From DASQDN01 sp035630195 (GTDB taxonomy: Bacteria; Acidobacteriota; Terriglobia; Bryobacterales; Bryobacteraceae), in the NCBI GenBank assembly GCA_035630195.1, contig DASQLD010000187.1, positions 1 to 11,815 on the forward strand: 11,815 bases of DNA. The letters run 5' to 3'. Shown here in pieces: positions 1 through 6,583 of the stretch. The notes beneath the pieces were generated by a model. The model saw nothing but the letters and a program-made list of their open reading frames with translations. It was not told where the DNA came from and searched no databases. How positions within the stretch are numbered: position 1 is the stretch's first letter; the number at the start of each line of letters is the position of its first letter. The translations under genes and the position numbers were made by a program.

Positions 1-312
1 GCGCGCGGCATGGTAGCAGCCGGCACAGTTCATCACATCGCGTGGCGAACGCCAACGGCCGAGCAGCAGTTGCGCTGGCGGAGTACGCTTGTGGGACTGG
101 ACTATAACGTGTCGCCTGTAATGGACCGCAACTACTTCGAGTCGATCTATTTTCGCGAGCCCGGCGGCGTGTTGTTCGAAATCGCGACGGATCCCCCCGG
201 ATTCACCATCGATGAGCCGTTGGAATCGCTTGGGCAGAGTCTCAAACTACCTCCGTCCTATGAATCGATGCGGGACAAGATCGAGGCCGCGCTACCGCCT
301 GTCAGGACCTGA
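1..312 (+). CDS. Ring-cleaving dioxygenase, VOC/glyoxalase fold (C-terminal part, 5' end outside window)
   Basis: This is the C-terminal domain of a VOC-fold extradiol-type ring-cleaving dioxygenase of the MhqO/YdfO kind. The frame is open to the left edge, so the ATG at 10 is probably internal and the gene begins upstream. Visible landmarks are a GTVHHIAW segment, whose histidine pair is where this family places a metal ligand, and the block YFREPGGVLFEIATD, whose FE glutamate is the usual second ligand. The C-terminal LPP...EAALPP ending is typical of the family. Members are thought to open hydroquinone- or catechol-like rings in the cytoplasm, but the substrate cannot be read from this fragment. 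The gene ends at TGA 310-312, two bases before the convergent parvulin gene. The family call is solid; the substrate is unknown. Confidence 0.85.
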   Translation, partial: ARGMVAAGTVHHIAWRTPTAEQQLRWRSTLVGLDYNVSPVMDRNYFESIYFREPGGVLFEIATDPPGFTIDEPLESLGQSLKLPPSYESMRDKIEAALPPVRT

Positions 313-314
313 AG

Positions 315-1340
315 TTACTTTTTCGCGCTGTTCTGAGTGACCCGCAGCGCATAGTGATTTACCACGTTGGCTTCGTTGCGAGCTACTTCGTAGTAAGCCG
401 CCTTGAGTAACTGATCCTTACGGTTCAGCAGGGTTTCTCGAATTCTCTGCTGGACCTTCGGATCGTTCAACTCGCGCTGCCCGGCAGGCTCCTTCGACAC
501 TACCTTGAATATTCTGTAGGAACCTTGACTCCCGACGGGTCTGCTGATCTGTCCCGAGGGCACTTGCAAGATAAGTGCGCGAGCCTCAGGGCCTGCCTGA
601 TCGAGGGCAGACTGCGGAATGAACCCGAGATCGCCTCCATTGGCGGCTGAACTCGGATCTTCCGAGAAGTTTTGCGCAATGCTCGAGAAATCCTCGCCTT
701 GACGCAAGCGCGCTTCGAGCGCCTGTACTTTACTCTTAGCCTGTTCGTCCGTCGCCGCATCGTCATTCTTCAAATTACGAACATTCGGATCGGCGGAGGA
801 AGTAACCACGATCTGCGCCAGGTGGATTTGCGGCTCGGCGAGATTGAAAGCGTCTTTGTTGGCTTTGAAGAACTCGGCAATCTGCGCGTCACTGATCGAA
901 ATCTGCGAGGTGATCTCTTTATTGATGAGCTTCTGAACGCTGAGATCGCGCTTCAACTGGGCTTTCAGATCGGCGACGGTCATCTTTCGAGCGTCGAGCG
1001 TGCGCTGGAACTCTTCCTGGGTGTAGCCGGATTTCAATTCGTTGAATTTGGCTTCCACGTCCGCCTCGGTAGCCATCAAGCTGAGCTTCTCGGCGCGCTG
1101 CAGCAGGATCTCGTTATCAATCAATGTGCGAACGATTTCCAGCTTCTGGATCATCATCTGATCATCGGCTGGGCGCGACTGCGCGTCGGGAAAGTTCAAC
1201 TGGAAGTGCTTGTCGACATCGGCATTGGTGATTGGACGGCTATTTACGGTGGCGGCGATATTGTCCGGAGTGGAAGTCTTGCATCCGCCAAGAGCAAGAG
1301 CGCACACACAGGTAACAAGGAGAAACTCGGAAGTTCGCAT
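315..1340 (-). CDS. Lipoprotein peptidyl-prolyl cis-trans isomerase, parvulin type (SurA/PpiC-like)
   Basis: A 341-residue exported foldase. Residues 1-20 form a lipoprotein signal peptide ending in a lipobox (LGGC, lipidated Cys20). Lys21 follows rather than Asp, so outer-membrane sorting is likely by the E. coli rule. Residues about 28-155 form a helical SurA_N-like chaperone domain. Residues about 169-270 form a parvulin rotamase domain, with IHLAQIVVT at its start and the signature GGDLGFIP near residue 225. A helical tail closes the protein. The family helps outer-membrane and periplasmic proteins fold, and EpsD-type relatives serve exopolysaccharide loci; nothing nearby points to the latter. 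It begins 12 bp after the HAD phosphatase on the same strand, so the two are probably cotranscribed. The family is clear; the client proteins are not. Confidence 0.88.
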   Translation of the reverse strand: MRTSEFLLVTCVCALALGGCKTSTPDNIAATVNSRPITNADVDKHFQLNFPDAQSRPADDQMMIQKLEIVRTLIDNEILLQRAEKLSLMATEADVEAKFNELKSGYTQEEFQRTLDARKMTVADLKAQLKRDLSVQKLINKEITSQISISDAQIAEFFKANKDAFNLAEPQIHLAQIVVTSSADPNVRNLKNDDAATDEQAKSKVQALEARLRQGEDFSSIAQNFSEDPSSAANGGDLGFIPQSALDQAGPEARALILQVPSGQISRPVGSQGSYRIFKVVSKEPAGQRELNDPKVQQRIRETLLNRKDQLLKAAYYEVARNEANVVNHYALRVTQNSAKK

Positions 1341-1352
1341 GTAGTGGCAGTA

Positions 1353-2000
1353 CTATGATAGCTGCAAAACTGTAAAGATCTGGTCCATTCGTTCGATCAG
1401 GAAGTCGGGCGGCTCTGTTTCGAGACCTTCCGGCTGGAACCCATAGGTGACCCCACAGCACGGAATTCCGGCATTGCGAGCGGTCAGCACATCAACAGCA
1501 CTATCCCCGACCATCAAAGTCCGTTCCTTAGTTGCGCCTGACTCCCGCAACAGCGCTTCGATTCCTACGGGATGAGGCTTCTTCTGCTCAAAACTATTCC
1601 CACCATATACGCGGAAAAAATGGTTGCCGACACCCAAGCCCTCCAGAATTGCCACACTGATGCGAACCGGCTTGTTCGTTAGCACGGCTAGACGTCTTTC
1701 CCCGTTGTCGAGTTTCTCCAGTGTTTCCTTCACGCCCGGGTAAAGGACCGTGTAGTCAAGCATATGGTCGCGATAATAGGCGAGGAAAAATTCAAGCGCC
1801 CGGTCAACGGTATCCTGTGGCGCCTGATCTCCCAGTGCGCGCCGTACGAGCACGGGCGCTCCATTGCCGACATACGAGTAAATGAGTTCGTGGGACAGAG
1901 GAGGTAGATCGAAATTCGCCCGGGTCGCGTTGACGGCGTGCGCCAGATCCAGCTTCGAATCTATCAGCGTGCCGTCCAGGTCAAAGATGAATAAATCCAT
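1353..2000 (-). CDS. HAD-superfamily phosphatase, phosphoglycolate phosphatase-like
   Basis: A 215-residue cytoplasmic HAD hydrolase with all four motifs intact. Motif I is FDLDGT, with nucleophile Asp7 and acid/base Asp9. Motif II is LTNKP, with Thr108. Motif III is the lysine of EQKKPHP, around 140-141. Motif IV is MVGDSAVD, with Asp166 and Asp170. Residues about 15-85 make a helical cap of the Gph/PGMB type. The likely reaction is hydrolysis of 2-phosphoglycolate, which arises from oxidative DNA damage repair or from photorespiratory-type chemistry. Pyrophosphatase (PpaX-like) or another sugar-phosphate specificity is also possible, so no gene symbol is given. The start ATG at 2000 is 29 bp from the divergent membrane-protein start. 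It is the first gene of a likely two-gene unit with the parvulin. Confidence 0.85.
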   Translation of the reverse strand: MDLFIFDLDGTLIDSKLDLAHAVNATRANFDLPPLSHELIYSYVGNGAPVLVRRALGDQAPQDTVDRALEFFLAYYRDHMLDYTVLYPGVKETLEKLDNGERRLAVLTNKPVRISVAILEGLGVGNHFFRVYGGNSFEQKKPHPVGIEALLRESGATKERTLMVGDSAVDVLTARNAGIPCCGVTYGFQPEGLETEPPDFLIERMDQIFTVLQLS

Positions 2001-2029
2001 TCTCTACTTTCGATGATAAGATCACCGTT

Positions 2030-2329
2030 ATGCCCGCCGCGGAATCGCTTCTGATCCGCCTCTGCCTTGCCGGTCCCTTGTTGTACCTGGGCCTGCACAT
2101 GATCCTTGAGCCCAGACAGTTCGTCACATCCCTCCGATCGCACGCATCGAGCATCGAAGTTGCCCTTCAGAACTTTCAACAGGCGTTGCGGCAGCAGGAG
2201 CCCTTCCGGGACCCGGAGGGCGCCTATGTCAGCAGCGAGGTGTCCTCCGGCGCCCTACTTTTTGTCAGGATCGCAGGAATGGTGCTGGCGTTTTTCAGCG
2301 TTCTCGTCATAGTTGGTTTGGCCAGCTAA
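2030..2329 (+). CDS. Small membrane protein of unknown function, two predicted transmembrane helices
   Basis: A 99-residue protein that I do not recognise. A hydrophobic segment at about residues 7-27 and another at about 79-97 flank a hydrophilic, mostly helical middle with several charged residues. A two-helix hairpin is therefore likely, with the middle segment outside the bilayer. There is no good Shine-Dalgarno before the ATG. A TAAGAT hexamer (2017-2022) lies seven bases upstream and matches a TANNNT -10 element, so a leaderless transcript is possible; this is inference. Its stop codon overlaps that of the HDOD gene by four bases. The compact divergent arrangement with the phosphatase and the membrane-like composition support a real gene, but no function can be offered. 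Confidence 0.6.
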   Translation: MPAAESLLIRLCLAGPLLYLGLHMILEPRQFVTSLRSHASSIEVALQNFQQALRQQEPFRDPEGAYVSSEVSSGALLFVRIAGMVLAFFSVLVIVGLAS

Positions 2330-3606
2330 ACCGCAGCGAGAGCTTCATTAAACTCAAACGTCGTCGTGCTCAAATCCGCCGGTGTGATGCCCGACAGCTC
2401 GAATGCGAGATCCAGGCGTGCGTTCGATGGGATATCTTCCTCTATATCGGTCCAGAATTCAGTGAGATACAGGATGCCGGCCATTGGCGACTTCGTCTTC
2501 TCAGGCATGTGGTGGTAGCGCACCGCGGCAATCAGTTCGTCGCTGAACTTCCAATGTTTCAGCACGTCCGCTCCCGCCTCAGCATGATCGAACCCACACA
2601 CTACCACTTCGGCAACAGCCGATTCGCACCCTTTGACCACAAGGCGGTCCAGACTGGAATTCAGCTCACCGGGCATCAACGCGATAGCCAGTTTCCCAAC
2701 ATCGTGCAGGAGCCCGACAAGAAATGCCTCCGCCGGGTCTACCTTCCGCGACATTTTTGCGATTTGTTCAGTCACCTGAGCAGCTTCAATCGCATGCTGC
2801 CAAATGCGCTGCAGCCGGGCCGACGAATAAAGGGGTTGAATCGCGCTTGCCATCAGGATACGCCGGGAATCCTCCACACCGACATAGCTGATGGCTTGCG
2901 AGACGGTCTTAATCAGTTGTCGGGGACTATAGAAGGCTGAATTCGCCGCCTGCAGCATCTTTCCCGCCACAACCTGATCCGATTTTGCGACCTGATCGAG
3001 CGCGGGCAAACTAACGTCATCTGCCGTAAGTAACTTATAAAGCTTCATCGCAACAGCCGGATAGACCGGAAGCTTTGACATCAGGCCGGCAAGATCAGAC
3101 CGCTTGGCCTTCCGCAAGTAACGCAAAACAAACTGAACTGCGCGATCGCTTTGGTCGTGACGCTCGAGGGTCCTCTGTAGCACGGTCTCTAAGGAGTCGC
3201 ATTCGAAAGGCGCAAACTCGAGTTGTTCGTCAAAGCAGTTGGCCAGTTCAAGAATATGCGCGAGGTCGCGGGCACGTTTCGGAGCGATTGAACCGCGTTT
3301 TGCGAAGAGTGCTTGAAGAATCTGTTCGGCGTCCATCGAAATCAATCGCGGAGCGGACTGACTGTCGTCCGTCAAGAAACCCAAATCCTCCGCAAGCTTC
3401 GAGTATCCTGCGCCTTGCAGGAAAGCGATCGGATGGTGATGCATCAGCGCGGCCTCCTGTAGCGCGGATGCATCGCTTCCCGGTATCTCAAGAAGTAGGG
3501 AAAGTTCTTCACACCACGCGGCCACGCGCTTGCAATGGGCTTGGGCTCCCGGCTCCAGCATTCTGTTACGTTCACCTGCGATGGGTTTCGTCGCGCTACG
3601 AGTCAT
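2326..3606 (-). CDS. HDOD-domain signalling protein with degenerate N-terminal HD-like region
   Basis: A 426-residue cytoplasmic protein. The HDOD domain spans about residues 172-385. Its landmarks are LMSKLPVYP at the start, AANSAFYSP, a well-kept LLHDVGKL (His301-Asp302), FDHAEAG (His341) and a YHHMPE segment (His365-His366). HDOD proteins act in bacterial regulation, often near chemotaxis or cyclic-di-nucleotide signalling; a catalytic role is rarely shown. Residues about 20-60 resemble the first helices of another HD domain, but HHHP replaces the metal-binding HD. The frame stays open upstream to 3849. I chose the ATG at 3606 because a weak GAGGA precedes it, homology-like sequence starts after it, and the longer start would run through the divergent zinc-ribbon gene. 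Target and ligand are unknown. Confidence 0.82.
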   Translation of the reverse strand: MTRSATKPIAGERNRMLEPGAQAHCKRVAAWCEELSLLLEIPGSDASALQEAALMHHHPIAFLQGAGYSKLAEDLGFLTDDSQSAPRLISMDAEQILQALFAKRGSIAPKRARDLAHILELANCFDEQLEFAPFECDSLETVLQRTLERHDQSDRAVQFVLRYLRKAKRSDLAGLMSKLPVYPAVAMKLYKLLTADDVSLPALDQVAKSDQVVAGKMLQAANSAFYSPRQLIKTVSQAISYVGVEDSRRILMASAIQPLYSSARLQRIWQHAIEAAQVTEQIAKMSRKVDPAEAFLVGLLHDVGKLAIALMPGELNSSLDRLVVKGCESAVAEVVVCGFDHAEAGADVLKHWKFSDELIAAVRYHHMPEKTKSPMAGILYLTEFWTDIEEDIPSNARLDLAFELSGITPADLSTTTFEFNEALAAV

Positions 3607-3648
3607 TTGAGCATCCTCAGGAGAACTCTTCGTCGTACCGGCACGCTG

Positions 3649-3701
3649 TTTTAGCTTTTTTAGCTTTTTTCTTATCGCAGCCCCGGGAACCCGGATATAA
3701 T
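3649..3701 (+). promoter_or_regulatory. Probable promoter of the zinc-ribbon gene, with UP-like T-tracts
   Basis: A perfect TATAAT lies at 3696-3701. Eighteen bases upstream is a weak -35, TTATCG (3672-3677). Three T-tracts separated by AGC (3649-3670) fall at about -40 to -60 relative to the expected start near 3708, where an UP element would sit. The ATG at 3722 would have a short leader. The same T-tracts read as A-tracts toward the divergent HDOD gene and could affect both. The motifs are seen; promoter activity is inferred. Confidence 0.5.
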
Positions 3702-3721
3702 CACGCCGCGAGTTTAATTCA

Positions 3722-3883
3722 ATGGATGGCGACGTGATATGCCCCCGTTGTAGCGCTGCCGACACGCACTTGTCCAAGCACTTCCATGTCACTGATATCA
3801 TCATGAAACTAATGATGTTTCGGCCATACCGCTGCGAGATTTGCTTCAAACGATTCTATGTCTTCCGGCTGACCATTTCATAG
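3722..3883 (+). CDS. Small zinc-ribbon protein (53 residues)
   Basis: A very short gene, ATG 3722 to TAG 3881-3883. The protein has two zinc knuckles: CPRC at residues 7-10 and CEIC at residues 38-41. They are separated by a His-rich helical linker, and FKRFYVF follows the second knuckle. The CPRC...PYRC..C..RFY layout is typical of compact zinc ribbons found in acidobacterial and related genomes; that comparison is from memory. It probably binds one zinc ion, and its role is unknown (a nucleic-acid or protein adaptor would be usual for such folds). No strong Shine-Dalgarno is visible, but the upstream promoter is good. It is divergent from the HDOD gene, and an overlapping longer HDOD start is unlikely given the four cysteines here. 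Confidence 0.7.
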   Translation: MDGDVICPRCSAADTHLSKHFHVTDIIMKLMMFRPYRCEICFKRFYVFRLTIS

Positions 3884-3926
3884 ACTAACCACAGATGCCC
3901 TCTATTGACGCCGCCAATTCCTGAAG

Positions 3927-4892
3927 ATGGCGCCGTCGCTTGCGGCCTGTGCCGGCTGCGCCAGGCGCCCGAATCGTTCGAATACCATCTATATTCTGGC
4001 CGACGATCTCACCTGGGACTGGGCAGCGGCGAGAAAACGGATTACAGCAAACCTCTCAAACCCAGCCCTATCGATCACGGGTTCGACACGTACTTCGGAA
4101 TTCCTGCCTAGCTCGACATGGACCCATACGTATACATCGAGAACAACAAAGTCGTTGAACAGCCGATTGCGAAAACGGAAGGCAAGAACGCGCCGCGGGG
4201 CGTTTTCTGGCGGCCGGGTCCTTTGGCTTCCCCTTTCGATTCAAACAGGTCCTACCCGAGATCGCCAAACGTGCGACCGAGTACATCGGCAATCGCGGCG
4301 CAACTCCTACACAACTTTCTTCGCGCACGTCGCCCTGACTTCTCCCCATACGCCGTAGCTGCCCTCTGCGGCCTTCCATGCTGGGCGCGATTGTGCGAGC
4401 AGTCGACACAGCCGGACTCGGGAACAATACGGCGATCATTTTCACCAGTGACAATGGGCCGATTGGACACCCGACGACAAGTCTCGTTTTGCCCATCGCT
4501 CGAATACCGAGTGGCGAGGCTTGAAACGCGATATCTATGAGGAAGGTCAGCGAATCCCGTTCATTGCCTGGTGGCCCGGCAAAGTTAAGGCTGCCACGGT
4601 CTCGAGTCAACTCGGATGCCTGACTGATTTGATGGCAACCATTGCAGGCATCGTCGATTCGTCGCTATCGGCGAATGCAGGGGAAGACAGCTACAGCTTT
4701 CTTCCGGCGTTAAAGGGAGTCACAGACAAGGGCGAGAGAGACGCGGTCGTACATCATTCGATGGACATATTTGCAATTCGTCAGGGGAAATGGAAGCTGG
4801 TTCTCGGTCGAGGATCGGGCGATCATCGAAGCGGATACGCGAAGACGCCGGCGTTGCAATCTCGGCCCGATATTACTCAATCCCTAGGCTGA
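3927..4892 (+). pseudogene. Decayed arylsulfatase-family gene with internal deletion, frameshifts and a stop
   Basis: Sulfatase-family pieces occur in the normal order but in all three plus frames. They are: the N-terminal strand IYILADDL (3987-4010); TDYSKPLK...HGFDTYFGIPA (about 4035-4108); a TAG at 4109-4111 where an intact copy would most simply have a serine codon; then LDMDPYVYIENNKVVEQP in the same frame. Next come FKQVLPEIAKRATEYIG (from about 4240, another frame), FFAHVALTSPHTP (ending 4357), NNTAIIFTSDNGP (ending about 4461) and EWRGLKRDIYEEGQRIPFIAWWPGKV through FAIRQGKWKLVLGRGSG to TAG at 4890-4892. The formylglycine motif CxPxR is absent: ADDL runs almost directly into WDWA, which normally lies after the GKWHLG motif, so about 100 or more codons are probably lost. 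The C-terminus is also short. The original enzyme would have been an exported sulfate-ester hydrolase. No function is expected now. Confidence 0.85.
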
Positions 4893-4932
4893 TCCTGCGC
4901 AGTCGCGTGAAGCTAGCAGTTAAACGTTCAGC

Positions 4933-4940
4933 GGAGAAGG
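4933..4940 (+). promoter_or_regulatory. Ribosome binding site of the zorA-like gene
   Basis: The run GGAGAAGG ends nine bases before the ATG at 4950. It supports that start over the in-frame ATG four codons later. It is the clearest Shine-Dalgarno of the cassette and fits a strongly translated first gene. No convincing promoter was found in the 57 bases between the sulfatase remnant and this gene. Confidence 0.6.
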
Positions 4941-4949
4941 GCTGCCGCT

Positions 4950-5900
4950 ATGCTGAAGAGGATGCCGTTGGATTTCCGACTCGAAATCCCGCCGTTGATT
5001 GCAGCTGCATGTGCCGGGCTGGTGATCCTGTTCGTGATCTTCCTGATGAGGATGCTCTCCGAGTCTCGCTCTGTTCGCCGCGACATTCGGCTGCTACAAG
5101 CCTTGATCGGTCAGTTCCCTCCCCTCACACCAGAAACACGCCACGCCGGCCTGCAGTTGAACACAGTGGAGTCGGTTCGGTCTTCATCGGCTGGTCAGTC
5201 GCGCACCGTGCGGCGCCTGTGGAACGAAGTTGAGCTATCGCTCGAGCCTTATCGAGGATCGGACGAGGCCACTGGATGGTTTTCGGTTCGTCCTACAACG
5301 GAACTTTTCTCCGAGAATGTTGTCGTCGACAGTGGCTATCATTCGTCATTCCACCAGACCGTTCCATCAATTCTCACTGCGTTGGGATTGATGACAACTT
5401 TCGTAGCGATTCTGCTCGCGCTCGAAGGAGTAAATGTGCAATTAAGAGGCGGAGCTGAGATCGTCGAAGGTATCGGCGGACTGATCAACGGTCTGGCGGG
5501 TAAGTTCCTTTCTTCGATAGTTGCTCTGCTCCTTGCCGTCACCTTCACGTTATTTGAAAAAGCAACCGAGCGGCGACTGCGATCCGCTTATGACGACCTC
5601 CTTCGTACAGCGGCGGAAAGTATTCCTGTTCTGAGCGCCTTCCGGGTCCAACTCGACGTGCATGCACTGTCCGCTCGTCGTACGGAGATGCTTGAACGCT
5701 TCTATACCGAGATGGCAGAGCGGGTGGTTAGCGCGGCGCGCACGCAAATTCTTCCCGCGGTCTCGGGAATTCTCTCAAATGAACTCGTGGACTCTGTGGA
5801 AGCCCGGCTTGCCGGCGCCCTCGATGAAATTCGAGACCGAGCGGCGGAGTTAGATCGAATCGCCAGTTCGCTCCAAGCAACAGTGGCGGATGATGTATGA
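4950..5900 (+). CDS. ZorA-like MotA/TolQ/ExbB-family proton-channel subunit
   Basis: A 316-residue inner-membrane protein. Hydrophobic helix 1 is at about residues 13-34. A cytoplasmic stretch (35-135) follows, with RTVRRLWNEVE and WFSVRPTTELFSENVV. Helix 2 is at about 137-158 in the block VPSILTALGLMTTFVAIL, and helix 3 at about 178-201 in the block GKFLSSIVALLLAVTFTLFEK. Three helices with a long loop between 1 and 2, VPSILTALG before helix 2 and the FLSS...FEK helix 3 match ZorA of Zorya anti-phage systems better than flagellar MotA. ZorA pentamers surround a ZorB dimer to form an ion-driven motor. The tail (205-316) is charged and coiled-coil-like but only about 110 residues, far shorter than the ZorA tail of type I Zorya. 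It overlaps the next gene by 4 bp (ATGA). The channel family is firm; the ZorA assignment is likely. Confidence 0.8.
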   Translation: MLKRMPLDFRLEIPPLIAAACAGLVILFVIFLMRMLSESRSVRRDIRLLQALIGQFPPLTPETRHAGLQLNTVESVRSSSAGQSRTVRRLWNEVELSLEPYRGSDEATGWFSVRPTTELFSENVVVDSGYHSSFHQTVPSILTALGLMTTFVAILLALEGVNVQLRGGAEIVEGIGGLINGLAGKFLSSIVALLLAVTFTLFEKATERRLRSAYDDLLRTAAESIPVLSAFRVQLDVHALSARRTEMLERFYTEMAERVVSAARTQILPAVSGILSNELVDSVEARLAGALDEIRDRAAELDRIASSLQATVADDV

Positions 5901-6583
5901 AACAGTCACGTCCTGGTGATCATCTTTCGAGTTCACTTACGGACCTGATGACATCGCTGATGGTAATCTTCGTTCTATTGCTCGTCTCTCGATTGAATAA
6001 CCAAGCCGGCTGGCGAGCAGCAGCGGCAGCCGACCTCGAGAAGCGCATACAATCGAGCGTGCAGTCTTACCCGGGTGACAGACCCGTTGTCAGTCGCGCG
6101 AAAGACGATCCCAACACTGTTGTCATTGAGATTCCCAACACGCTCATCAGCTTCAATACCCAGGACTATACGCTCAAGCCGGAAGGACAACAGTTCTTAG
6201 CCAGGATAATTCCGGATTGGGCGAACATCCTGTGCAGCGAGCAGGTACGGCCCAACATCGACAACGTCGTCGTTGAAGGTCATTCGGATCAGACGCGCTG
6301 GCACAACAGTACATTTGAAGAGAACAAGCAAAAGAACCTGACACTCAGCCAGCAACGGTCGATGGCAATCGTATCCGGCAGCCTTTCCGAGCTCGGAAAT
6401 TTTCCAGTATTGCGCGATTGTTTCCTTAAGACGCTTTCCGCAACCGGCCGAGGCGAGGAAGAGCCAGCCGATCCTAGTAACCCGGCAAGTGTCCGCAATC
6501 GGCGTGTCGTGTTCAAGATTCGGCTCCGCCCCGAACTTGCCAATACAGTCGCCGATTCGTTGCAGAAGGCGACAGCGCCGTGA
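5897..6583 (+). CDS. ZorB-like MotB/OmpA-domain motor subunit
   Basis: A 228-residue protein with one N-terminal membrane helix (about 14-32) that starts with SLTDLMTSLMVIFVLLL. Asp16 sits where MotB and ZorB carry the proton-accepting aspartate. The SDLMxxLM-type motif is the usual ZorB hallmark, here with Thr in place of Ser. A periplasmic linker precedes an OmpA/MotB peptidoglycan-binding domain (about 75-210) containing FNTQDYTLKPEG, VEGHSDQTR (127-134), NLTLSQQRS (147-155) and RNRRVVFKI (200-208). Asp131 and Arg202/Arg203 fit the peptidoglycan-contact positions. It should form the stator/rotor axis with the upstream ZorA-like protein, anchored to the cell wall. The gene overlaps both neighbours by 4 bp, implying translational coupling and fixed stoichiometry. 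A general MotB-type protein of another motor is the alternative. Confidence 0.8.
   Translation: MKQSRPGDHLSSSLTDLMTSLMVIFVLLLVSRLNNQAGWRAAAAADLEKRIQSSVQSYPGDRPVVSRAKDDPNTVVIEIPNTLISFNTQDYTLKPEGQQFLARIIPDWANILCSEQVRPNIDNVVVEGHSDQTRWHNSTFEENKQKNLTLSQQRSMAIVSGSLSELGNFPVLRDCFLKTLSATGRGEEEPADPSNPASVRNRRVVFKIRLRPELANTVADSLQKATAP

Noticed and set aside
672..1358. Long plus-strand open frame of 228 codons opposite the parvulin gene
   Set aside because: It is antisense to a clear lipoprotein isomerase with all family motifs; its translation has no recognisable domain.
3075..3737. Plus-strand open frame of 220 codons opposite the HDOD gene
   Set aside because: It is antisense to the HDOD coding region, is Arg/Ser/Pro-rich and has no motif.
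3607..3849. Extended N-terminus of the HDOD gene (start at 3849)
   Set aside because: It would add 81 residues of Lys/Arg-rich, unpatterned sequence that is antisense to the zinc-ribbon gene and runs through its promoter. The ATG at 3606 fits better.
4854..4876. TTGCAA...TATTAC as a promoter for the motor cassette
   Set aside because: The spacer is only 11 bases, too short for a sigma-70 promoter.
4950..6583. Flagellar MotAB or TolQR/ExbBD identity for the motor pair
   Set aside because: Three helices rather than the MotA four, an OmpA domain on the partner (unlike TolR/ExbD), the SDLM-like motif and the absence of flagellar, tol or ton genes favour ZorAB-like.
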